Shown piece after piece: positions 8,747-16,134 of a stretch of DNA of 64,000 nt. This stretch comes from Streptomyces sp. CB01580. GTDB taxonomy: Bacteria; Actinomycetota; Actinomycetes; Streptomycetales; Streptomycetaceae. Positions within the stretch are counted from its first letter, which is position 1; each line of letters starts with the position of its first letter. Both the position numbers and the translations under genes were made by a program. The stretch is taken from the NCBI RefSeq assembly GCF_001905795.1, contig NZ_LIXJ01000019.1, positions 81,649 through 145,648 on the forward strand. Reading direction: 5' to 3'. A model generated the notes under the pieces. The model searched no databases. It saw nothing but the letters and a program-made list of their open reading frames with translations, and was not told the DNA's origin.

Positions 8747-8783
8747 AGGGTGAACCGGCAGACACCTGACGTGAGTTCACCCT
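8747..8783. promoter_or_regulatory. Inverted repeat AGGGTGAAC-N19-GTTCACCCT upstream of the LAETG gene
   Basis: A perfect 9-bp inverted repeat separated by 19 bases, about 100 bases upstream of the LAETG gene start. The right arm is part of GTGAGTTCAC (8771-8780), which has GTGA/TCAC half sites resembling a BldD box. This looks like a regulator site at the promoter of the surface protein; which protein binds is not shown. Confidence 0.4.
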
Positions 8784-8928
8784 AAAGGGGCGTTTCCGTG
8801 CCTCTATTCGAATATCTCGGTACGCGCGTTCCTCCGGCTCACCCGTTCCGCCGAGCGCGGACAAGTGCTTCGACGAGACGGCACGCGTTCGGCGACCGTC
8901 CGTCGACGCCGCGCATGCCCGGCCGCCG

Positions 8929-10029
8929 TCAGCCGATCACGCGGCCGTTCAGCACGACGCGCCGCGGCGCCGCCAGCACCCGCACGTCCGCCCGCGGGTC
9001 CTCGTCGTAGACGACCAGGTCCGCCGGGGCCCCCTCCTCCAGCGCCGGCCGCCCGAGCCACGCGCGGGCGCCCCAGGTGGTCGCGGACAGCGCTTCCAGG
9101 GGCGGAATGCCCGCCTTCACCAGTTCGGCGACCTCGTCCGCCACCAGACCGTGGGCGAGCACCCCGCCCGCGTCCGTGCCGACGAAGACCGGGACCCCCG
9201 CGTCGTAGGCGGCGCGCACCGTGTCGTAGCGCCGCTCGTGCAGCCGCCGCATATGGGCCGACCAGCGCGGGAACTTGGCGTCGCCGCCCGCCGCGAGCGA
9301 GGGGAACGTGGCGATGTTGACCAGGGTCGGGACGATCGCGACACCGCGCTCGGCGAACAGCGGGATCGTCTCCTCGGTCAGCCCCGTGGCGTGCTCGACG
9401 CAGTCGATCCCGGCCTCGACGAGATCACGCAGCGAGTCCTCCGCGAAGCAGTGCGCGGTGACCCGGGCGCCCAGCCGGTGCGCCTCGGCGATGGCCGCCT
9501 CGACCGCCCCGCGGGGCCAGAGGGCGGCCAGGTCGCCCACCTCGCGGTCGATCCAGTCGCCGACCAGCTTGACCCAGCCGTCGCCCCGGCGGGCCTCCTG
9601 CGCGACGTACGCGACGAGGTCCTCCGGCTCGATCTCGTGGGCGTAGTTCCGGGTGTACCTGCGCGGCCTGGCGATGTGCCGCCCGGCCCTGATGATCTTC
9701 GGCAGGTCCTCGCGGTCGTCGATCCACCGGGTGTCGGCGGGCGAACCCGCGTCCCGCAGGAGCAGCGCCCCCGCCTCCCGGTCGTCGACCGCCTGCTTCT
9801 CGCTGGTCACGGCGTCGACGGCGCCGTGCAGGTCGAGCCCGACATGGCAGTGGGCGTCGACCAGCCCCGGCAGCGCCCAGCCGGTGACGGTCACCGCCTC
9901 GTCGGCCCCGGCCGGCCGCTCGTAGGCGATCCGCCCGTCGACGGCCCAGAGTTCGTCCCGGACGTCGTCGGGTCCGACGAGCACCCGCCCCTTCACGTGC
10001 AGCACCCTCGCTGCTCTGCGATCACTCAT
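8929..10029 (-). CDS. Amidohydrolase family protein (imidazolonepropionase-like)
   Basis: A metal-dependent hydrolase of 366 residues with the amidohydrolase TIM-barrel motif set: VDAHCHVGLD (the HxH metal pair), GWVKLVGDW, VTAHCFAED, CVEHATGL and VGTDAGGVLAHG (the metal-binding Asp). A short beta domain surrounds the barrel (GRVLVGPDDVRDELWAVDGRI at the start, ADLVVYDEDPRADVRVL at the end). The start is the ATG of MSDRRAAR; an in-frame ATG three codons upstream is possible. Substrate cannot be told from sequence. It diverges from the aminotransferase gene at 10140. Confidence 0.85.
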   Translation of the reverse strand: MSDRRAARVLHVKGRVLVGPDDVRDELWAVDGRIAYERPAGADEAVTVTGWALPGLVDAHCHVGLDLHGAVDAVTSEKQAVDDREAGALLLRDAGSPADTRWIDDREDLPKIIRAGRHIARPRRYTRNYAHEIEPEDLVAYVAQEARRGDGWVKLVGDWIDREVGDLAALWPRGAVEAAIAEAHRLGARVTAHCFAEDSLRDLVEAGIDCVEHATGLTEETIPLFAERGVAIVPTLVNIATFPSLAAGGDAKFPRWSAHMRRLHERRYDTVRAAYDAGVPVFVGTDAGGVLAHGLVADEVAELVKAGIPPLEALSATTWGARAWLGRPALEEGAPADLVVYDEDPRADVRVLAAPRRVVLNGRVIG

Positions 10030-10139
10030 GAACAGCACTGTACGAGCCCCCCTTCCGGGCCCCTCGGTACGCTTCGACGGTAGCCCCGTCCGTTCACGGC
10101 ACCGCCGCGCACGGCCCCCGATCCGAAGAGAGCACCACC

Positions 10140-11246
10140 GTGACGCACCCGTTCCTCGACCTCGCCCCGCTCACCGCCGCGCGCTTCGCGGCCATCGAGC
10201 AGCGGGTGGCCGGCCTCCTGACCACCGAGCAGGACGTCGTCATCATGCAGGGCGAGGCGCTGCTCCCGCTCGAAGGCTGCATCCGGGGCGGTGCCCGGCC
10301 CGGTTCGACCGCGCTGAACGTCGTCACCGGTCCGTACGGGCAGACCTTCGGGAACTGGCTGCGGGACTGCGGCGCCGAGGTCGTCGACCTGGCGGTCCCG
10401 TTCCACACCGCGGTCACCGCCGACCAGGTCGCGCGGGCGCTGGACGAACACCCGGAGATCGACTTCGTCTCCCTGGTCCACGCCGAGGCGGCGACGGGCA
10501 ACACCAATCCGGTCGCGGAGATCGGCGAGGTCGTCCGCGCGCACGGGGCGCTGTTCATGCTGGACGCCGTCGCCTCGGTGGGCGCCGAGCCGCTGCTGCC
10601 CGACGCGTGGGGCGTCGACCTCTGCGTGATCGGCGCCCAGAAGGCGATGGGCGGCCCGGCCGGGGTGTCGGCGGTGTCGGTGAGCGGGCGCGCCTGGGAG
10701 CGGATCGCGGCCAACCCGAGGGCCCCGCGCCGCTCGTACCTCTCGCTGCTGGACTGGAAGGAGCGCTGGATCGACGGTGGCCGCAAGGCGCTGCTACACG
10801 CCCCCGCCCAGCTGGAGATGCTGGCCCTGGAGGCGTGCGTGGACCGGATCGAGAACGAGGGTCTGGACGCGCTGATGGCCCGGCACGCCTCGGCCGCCGC
10901 GGCGACGCGCGCGGGCGCGCGGGCGCTCGGCGGCGGGCTGACGCCGTACGTCCACGAGGCGAGGGACGCGGCGCCGGTCGCGACGACCCTGCGCGCGCCC
11001 GAGGGGGCGGACGCGGCGGAGCTGGTCGCCCGGGCGCTGGCGGCCGATCCTTCGCTGCCGCTGATCGCGGGCGGGGGTGCGTTGTCCAAGGAGATGATCC
11101 GGGTCAATCACTACGGTGTGGACGCGACGCGGGGCGCGGTGCAGTCCTCGCTCGCGGCCCTGGGGGCGGCGCTGGCCGACACGGGCCGGCAGGTCGATTT
11201 CGAAACTGCCCGCAAGGCCGTTTCGGAAACCTGGCCGAGCGCATAA
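10140..11246 (+). CDS. Class V aminotransferase-fold PLP enzyme (alanine-glyoxylate/serine-glyoxylate type)
   Basis: A 368-residue fold-type I PLP enzyme. It contains LVHAEAATGNTNPV, MLDAVASVGAEPL (the PLP-contact Asp) and the PLP-lysine segment CVIGAQKAMGGPAGVS, as in serine-glyoxylate or alanine-glyoxylate aminotransferases. The GTG start at 10140 follows a GAAGAGA about 10 bases upstream. It stands alone between the divergent amidohydrolase and a strong terminator. Exact substrate unknown. Confidence 0.83.
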   Translation: MTHPFLDLAPLTAARFAAIEQRVAGLLTTEQDVVIMQGEALLPLEGCIRGGARPGSTALNVVTGPYGQTFGNWLRDCGAEVVDLAVPFHTAVTADQVARALDEHPEIDFVSLVHAEAATGNTNPVAEIGEVVRAHGALFMLDAVASVGAEPLLPDAWGVDLCVIGAQKAMGGPAGVSAVSVSGRAWERIAANPRAPRRSYLSLLDWKERWIDGGRKALLHAPAQLEMLALEACVDRIENEGLDALMARHASAAAATRAGARALGGGLTPYVHEARDAAPVATTLRAPEGADAAELVARALAADPSLPLIAGGGALSKEMIRVNHYGVDATRGAVQSSLAALGAALADTGRQVDFETARKAVSETWPSA

Positions 11247-11274
11247 ATACGCGCCGTTCGCGCGATATTCCATA

Positions 11275-11314
11275 AATGCGGGGAGCTGCTTTATCCAGGG
11301 CAGCTCCCCGCATT
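11275..11314 (+). terminator. Intrinsic-type terminator after the aminotransferase gene
   Basis: A perfect 15-bp stem (AATGCGGGGAGCTGC at 11275-11289 with its complement at 11300-11314) around a 10-base loop, 29 bases after the stop codon. The outermost AAT/ATT pairs and the following CTTCTG give weak 3' pyrimidine character. It isolates the upstream gene from the ectoine operon. Confidence 0.85.
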
Positions 11315-11549
11315 CTTCTGCCCGCTTTCCCCGACCCTAAACACCCGACTTCCGAGGGACTTCTCCCTGCACCGATCCACACAATTCCGTTGCGTGATCC
11401 GAGAGTTACGACCTTGTGACCGACTCCACAACGCGACCGTAATGCCGGATAAAATGGCCTCAAAACGGTGGAAAGCGCAGCCCGGTCGCGCCAGTGCACG
11501 CGCCCGCGTGATAACACAGGCGATCTTCCTGCCCAACCCCTCACGTCGA

Positions 11550-11586
11550 TGCAATTTGAGAATTTGCTGGGTAAATTCAATTTGCA
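11550..11586 (+). promoter_or_regulatory. AT-rich dyad overlapping the ectA start
   Basis: Within a sharply AT-rich island, GAATTT (11560-11565) and AAATTC (11573-11578) form one inverted pair. TGCAATTTGA (11550-11559) and TCAATTTGCA (11577-11586) form an outer pair matching at 9 of 10 positions. The right arm ends in the ATG of ectA, and no clear ribosome binding site separates them. The dyad could be an operator for the osmotically induced ectoine operon. The rest of 11315-11549 holds no gene I can support. Confidence 0.5.
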
Positions 11587-12116
11587 TGACCGCCGCACCA
11601 GCAGATTTTGCACGTGCCCGAAGTGAATTCCTCGACATCGACACCCCACGAGTGGAGGACGGAGCCGCGATCTGGCGCATCGCCCGCGACTCCGAGGTCC
11701 TGGACCTCAACTCCTCGTACAGCTACCTGCTGTGGTGCCGTGACTTCGCCGCCACCTCCGTGGTGGCCCGCGACGGTTCCGGCGAGCCCGTCGCCTTCGT
11801 GACGGGCTACCTCCGGCCGGACCGCCCCGGGACGCTCGTCGTCTGGCAGGTGGCCGTCGACCGCGCCCACCGCGGATCCGGACTGGCGGGAAGGCTGCTG
11901 GACGCGCTGACCTCGCGGGTCGCCGACGCGCGGAGCCTGTCCCACGTCGAGACGACCATCACCCCGGACAACACCGCGTCGGACCGGCTGTTCACCTCGT
12001 ACGCGCGACGCCACGCGGTCGCCCTGGAGCGCGAGGTGCTCTTCGACGGCGAACTGTTCCCCGAGGGAACGCATCTGCCCGAAGTCCTGTACCGCATCGG
12101 CCCGTTCCCCTCCTGA
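11586..12116 (+). CDS. ectA: L-2,4-diaminobutyrate N-gamma-acetyltransferase
   Basis: GNAT-family enzyme, 176 residues, the second step of ectoine synthesis. Family hallmarks are LDLNSSYSYLLWCRDF, VVWQVAVDRAHRGSGLAGRLLD (the acetyl-CoA loop motif R/Q-x-x-G-x-G/A) and ETTITPDNTASDRLF. The start at MTAAPADF gives a length normal for EctA; it lies directly after an AT-rich dyad and has no strong ribosome binding site, so a leaderless message is possible. First gene of ectABCD, 55 bases before ectB. Confidence 0.93.
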   Translation: MTAAPADFARARSEFLDIDTPRVEDGAAIWRIARDSEVLDLNSSYSYLLWCRDFAATSVVARDGSGEPVAFVTGYLRPDRPGTLVVWQVAVDRAHRGSGLAGRLLDALTSRVADARSLSHVETTITPDNTASDRLFTSYARRHAVALEREVLFDGELFPEGTHLPEVLYRIGPFPS

Positions 12117-12171
12117 GCGATCCGGAACGCATGACGCCACCCGTCACCCCCCTCAAGCAGGAGAACCCCCT

Positions 12172-13440
12172 GTGACCATCACCCCGCCCGCGCTGAGCGT
12201 CTTCGAGACCCTGGAGTCGGAGGTACGGAGCTACTGCCGCGGCTGGCCCGCGGTGTTCGACCGTGCGCAGGGCTCCCGTCTGACCGACGAGGACGGCCAC
12301 GACTACCTCGACTTCTTCGCCGGCGCGGGATCCCTCAACTACGGCCACAACAACCCCGTGCTGAAACGCGCGTTGATCGACTACGTCGAGCGCGACGGGA
12401 TCACCCACGGCCTCGACATGGCCACCACCGCGAAACGCGCCTTCCTGGAGTCCTTCCAGCACCATGTGCTGCGCCCGCGCGACCTCCCGTACAAGGTGAT
12501 GTTCCCCGGTCCCACCGGCACCAACGCGGTCGAGGCGGCGCTGAAGCTGGCCCGCAAGGTGAAGGGGCGCGAGTCGATCGTCTCGTTCACCAACGCGTTC
12601 CACGGCATGTCGCTGGGCTCCCTGGCCGTCACCGGCAACGCGTTCAAGCGGGCCGGGGCCGGCATCCCGCTGGTGCACGGGACCCCGATGCCGTTCGACA
12701 ACTACCTCGACGGCCGGGTGCCCGACTTCCTCTGGTTCGAACGGCTCCTGGAGGACCAGGGGTCGGGTCTCAACCAGCCCGCCGCCGTGATCGTCGAGAC
12801 GGTGCAGGGCGAGGGCGGCATCAACGTGGCGCGCGCCGAGTGGCTGCGGGCGCTCGCCGACCTGTGCCGGCGCCGCGACATGCTGCTGATCGTCGACGAC
12901 ATCCAGATGGGGTGCGGGCGCACGGGGGCCTTCTTCTCGTTCGAGGAGGCCGGCATCGTCCCCGACATCGTCACCCTGTCGAAGTCCATCAGCGGCTACG
13001 GACTGCCCATGTCGCTCTGCCTGTTCAGGCCGGAGCTGGACATCTGGGGGCCGGGCGAGCACAACGGAACGTTCCGCGGCAACAACCCGGCGTTCGTCAC
13101 GGCCGCCGCCGCGCTGGACGCCTACTGGGCGGACGGCCAGATGGAGAAGCAGACCCTGGCCCGGGGCGAGCAGGTCGAACAGGCGCTCCTCGCCATCTGC
13201 GACGAACACGCCGGGCTCGGCGCGCGGTACCGGGGCCGCGGTCTGGTCTGGGGGGTGGAGTTCGCAGACACCTCGCGCGCCGCCGCGGTCTGCGCCCGCG
13301 CGTTCGAACTGGGCCTCCTGGTCGAGACCTCCGGTCCGCAGAGCGAGGTCGTGAAGCTGCTGCCGCCACTGACCGTCACTCCCGAGGAACTGGACGAGGG
13401 GCTGCGCACACTGGCCCGCGCGATCCGCGAGACGGCCTGA
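12172..13440 (+). CDS. ectB: Diaminobutyrate-2-oxoglutarate transaminase
   Basis: A class III aminotransferase of 422 residues making 2,4-diaminobutyrate from aspartate semialdehyde, the first step of ectoine synthesis. It shows YLDFFAGAGSLNYGHNNP, the PLP-binding PTGTNAVEAALKLARK, the Asp of LLIVDDIQMGCGRTG and the PLP lysine in TLSKSISGYGLPMS. The GTG start has AGCAGGAGAA upstream. Second gene of the ectoine operon. Confidence 0.96.
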   Translation: MTITPPALSVFETLESEVRSYCRGWPAVFDRAQGSRLTDEDGHDYLDFFAGAGSLNYGHNNPVLKRALIDYVERDGITHGLDMATTAKRAFLESFQHHVLRPRDLPYKVMFPGPTGTNAVEAALKLARKVKGRESIVSFTNAFHGMSLGSLAVTGNAFKRAGAGIPLVHGTPMPFDNYLDGRVPDFLWFERLLEDQGSGLNQPAAVIVETVQGEGGINVARAEWLRALADLCRRRDMLLIVDDIQMGCGRTGAFFSFEEAGIVPDIVTLSKSISGYGLPMSLCLFRPELDIWGPGEHNGTFRGNNPAFVTAAAALDAYWADGQMEKQTLARGEQVEQALLAICDEHAGLGARYRGRGLVWGVEFADTSRAAAVCARAFELGLLVETSGPQSEVVKLLPPLTVTPEELDEGLRTLARAIRETA

Positions 13441-13604
13441 GCCCCCGGGCCGCACCGGTACGGGACGCGTCGGATCCCGCCCCGTACCGGACCGGCCCGC
13501 ACCGTCCCGCAGTTCCCCGGTCCGGCCGCGAGGGCGAGTCCCGTACCGGCCGGCACCGTACAGAGAACCGAGCACAGAGAACAGAGAAAGGCGACCCACC
13601 CACC

Positions 13605-14003
13605 GTGATCGTCCGATCCTTCAGCGACATCGAGAACACCGACCGGCACGTGAAGGCCGCTTCCGGCACCTGGGAGAGCAAGCGCATCGTGCTCGCGCAG
13701 GAGAAGGTCGGCTTCTCCCTCCACGAGACCATCATGTACGCGGGCACCGAGACGACCATGTGGTACGCGAACCACATCGAGGCCGTCCTGTGCGTCGAGG
13801 GCGAGGCCGAACTCACCGACGAGGAGACCGGCGAGAAGCACTGGATCGCCCCCGGCACGATGTACCTGCTGGACGGCCACGAGCGCCACACCATGCGGCC
13901 GAAGACCGACTTCCGCTGCGTCTGCGTCTTCAACCCGCCGGTCACCGGACGGGAGGAACACGACGAGAACGGCGTCTACCCGCTGCTGACCGAGGAGGGC
14001 TGA
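13605..14003 (+). CDS. ectC: L-ectoine synthase
   Basis: A cupin enzyme of 132 residues that closes the ectoine ring by eliminating water from N-acetyl-diaminobutyrate. Its start MIVRSFSDIENTDRHVKAAS (initiator GTG read as Met) is the canonical EctC N terminus, and the cupin strands include VGFSLHETIMYAGTETTMWY, ANHIEAVLCVEGEAEL and MYLLDGHERHTMRP. A purine-rich CAGAGAAAGGCGA lies upstream of the GTG. A 164-bp spacer separates it from ectB, so an extra promoter there is possible. Confidence 0.96.
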   Translation: MIVRSFSDIENTDRHVKAASGTWESKRIVLAQEKVGFSLHETIMYAGTETTMWYANHIEAVLCVEGEAELTDEETGEKHWIAPGTMYLLDGHERHTMRPKTDFRCVCVFNPPVTGREEHDENGVYPLLTEEG

Positions 14004-14008
14004 ACCCC

Positions 14009-14926
14009 ATGACCACCGACGCACACACGGACGTACGCACCGGCGCGCGCCCCGACCTCTACCCCACGCGCGGCACGGCCGAGATGGTCACCCCCCGGCA
14101 GGACCCGGTCGTCTGGTCCGCACCCGGCGCCCCGGGGCCGATCGCCGTGAAGGACCTCCAGGACTTCGACCGCGACGGCTTCCTCACCGTGGACCGGCTG
14201 ATCGCCCCGGACGAGGTCGCCACCTGCCGCGCCGAGCTGGACCGGCTGATCGCCGACCCCGCGGTGCGTGCCGACGAGCGCTCGGTGATCGAGCCGAAGT
14301 CGCAGAAGGTCCGGTCGGTCTTCGAGGTCCACCGGATCAGCGAGGTCTTCGCCCGGCTGGTCGCCGACGAGCGGGTGGTGGGCCGGGCCCGTCAGATCCT
14401 CGGCTCGGACGTGTACGTCCACCAGTCCCGGATCAACGTGAAGCCGGGGTTCGGCGCCTCGGGGTTCTACTGGCACTCGGACTTCGAGACCTGGCACGCC
14501 GAGGACGGTCTGCCGCGCATGCGGACGGTGTCCGTGTCGATCGCGCTGACCGAGAACCACGACACCAACGGCGGGCTGATGATCATGCCCGGTTCGCACA
14601 GGTCGTTCCTCGGCTGCGCCGGCGCGACCCCGCAGGACAACTACAAGCAGTCCCTGCGCATGCAGGACGCCGGCACCCCGTCCGACGAGGCGCTGACCGG
14701 GCTGGCCGACCGGCACGGCATCAAGCTCTTCACGGGAGCGGCGGGCTCGGCGACCTGGTTCGACTGCAACTGCATGCACGGCTCGGGCGACAACATCACC
14801 CCGTATCCGCGCAGCAACGTGTTCATCGTCTTCAACAGCTTGGAGAACGCCGCCGAGGAGCCGTTCGCGGCACCGGAGCGGCGTCCGGAGTTCATCGGGG
14901 CACGGGACTTCACGCCGGTGGGGTGA
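14009..14926 (+). CDS. ectD: Ectoine 5-hydroxylase
   Basis: A non-haem Fe(II)/2-oxoglutarate dioxygenase (PhyH superfamily) that turns ectoine into 5-hydroxyectoine; 305 residues. The iron triad is visible as H156 and D158 in FYWHSDFETWH, plus H257 in DCNCMHGSGDN. The 2-oxoglutarate-binding Arg lies in YPRSNVFIVFNSLEN. The ATG is 5 bases after the ectC stop, so the two are co-transcribed. Its presence predicts that the host makes hydroxyectoine. Confidence 0.95.
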   Translation: MTTDAHTDVRTGARPDLYPTRGTAEMVTPRQDPVVWSAPGAPGPIAVKDLQDFDRDGFLTVDRLIAPDEVATCRAELDRLIADPAVRADERSVIEPKSQKVRSVFEVHRISEVFARLVADERVVGRARQILGSDVYVHQSRINVKPGFGASGFYWHSDFETWHAEDGLPRMRTVSVSIALTENHDTNGGLMIMPGSHRSFLGCAGATPQDNYKQSLRMQDAGTPSDEALTGLADRHGIKLFTGAAGSATWFDCNCMHGSGDNITPYPRSNVFIVFNSLENAAEEPFAAPERRPEFIGARDFTPVG

Positions 14927-15030
14927 CGCCCCCGGCGGGCCGGACCGGGCGCGGGGCGGGGGCGCGAACGCCCCCGCCCCGCGCGCAATTCGATGGACCG
15001 GGACGGTCGTCGGCGTCGACAGTGGGGACC

Positions 15031-16056
15031 ATGACCTCACTCGTGCGGCACATCACGATCGACTGCGCCGACGCCTACGGACTGGCCCGTTTCTGGTCCG
15101 AGGTGCTCGGCGCCCCGCCGGCCGACGACGCCGCCCCCGGTGTTCCCGAGGCCGTCGTCGAGACCCCGGGCGCCGCGCTGCTGTTCATCCGGGTGCCCGA
15201 GCCGAAGCGCACCAAGAACCGTCTGCATCTGGACCTCCAGCCGCAGGACCGCACCCGCGACCAGGAGGTGGAGCGACTGCTCGCCCTGGGCGCCCGCCTC
15301 GTCGCCGACCACCGCGAACCGGACGGGCGGGGCTGGGTGACACTCGCCGACCCGGAGGGCAACGAACTGTGCGTCGAGCGCAGCGCGGCGCAGCGTGCGG
15401 CGTCGGCCGGGATCCGGCCGCCGGTCACCGCGGACGACGTGACCACCGCGGTCCGTCTCGCGGTCGACGCGTTCCGCGACACCCCGCTCGACGACTGGCG
15501 TTCCCCCGCGGGGTCGTTGGAGTGGGACTGCTGGGAGACGGCGGAGCACCTGAGCGACGATCTCTTCGCCTACGCCGTCCAGTTGGGCCCGCGCAGGCCG
15601 CCCCTGGACGCATACGTTCCGTACCGCTGGAGCGCGGACCGCGAGGGCGGCCCGGCGAACGCGGTCCTCGCCGACCGGTCGGCCGGACCGGCGGGACTGC
15701 TGGACACGCTGGAGGCGAGCGGCGCGCTGCTCGCGGCGATGGTACGGACGGCCTCGCCCGAGGTCAGGGCGTACCACCCCTCCGGGCTGTCCGACCCGGA
15801 GGGCTTCGCGGCCATGGGCGTCGTGGAGACACTGGTGCACGCGCACGACCTCGCCGCGGGCCTGGGAGTGCCCTGGGCGCCGCCCGCCGGTCTCTGCGAC
15901 CGGGTGCTGGCCCGGCTGTTCCCGGACGCGCCGAAGGACGCCGACCGATGGGCGGTGCTGCTCTGGGCCACCGGGCGCGCCGGGCTGCCGGGCCGCCCCC
16001 GGCTCGGCTCCTGGCGGTGGTACGGCGCGCCGCCCGCGGAATCCGGGCGGGAGTGA
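15031..16056 (+). CDS. VOC-domain protein fused to a DinB/mycothiol-isomerase-like domain
   Basis: A 341-residue fusion. Residues 1-118 form a vicinal-oxygen-chelate (glyoxalase-like) domain: LVRHITIDCADAYGLARFWSEVLG, LHLDLQPQDR and WVTLADPEGNELCVE. Residues about 130-335 resemble the maleylpyruvate isomerase/DinB four-helix family, with WDCWETAEHLSDDLFAYA and VVETLVHAHDLAAGLG, whose spaced His residues could bind metal. Both halves are common alone in Streptomyces. A conjugation or isomerisation role, perhaps with mycothiol, is inference only. Start ATG follows GTGGGGACC. Confidence 0.8.
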   Translation: MTSLVRHITIDCADAYGLARFWSEVLGAPPADDAAPGVPEAVVETPGAALLFIRVPEPKRTKNRLHLDLQPQDRTRDQEVERLLALGARLVADHREPDGRGWVTLADPEGNELCVERSAAQRAASAGIRPPVTADDVTTAVRLAVDAFRDTPLDDWRSPAGSLEWDCWETAEHLSDDLFAYAVQLGPRRPPLDAYVPYRWSADREGGPANAVLADRSAGPAGLLDTLEASGALLAAMVRTASPEVRAYHPSGLSDPEGFAAMGVVETLVHAHDLAAGLGVPWAPPAGLCDRVLARLFPDAPKDADRWAVLLWATGRAGLPGRPRLGSWRWYGAPPAESGRE

Positions 16057-16134
16057 CGGGGTGGCGGGAGTACCGGCCGGGGGTAGCGGGCCGTGGCGGA
16101 AAGGCGCGCCCCTCGGGGCTCGTCGGCGCGGCGC

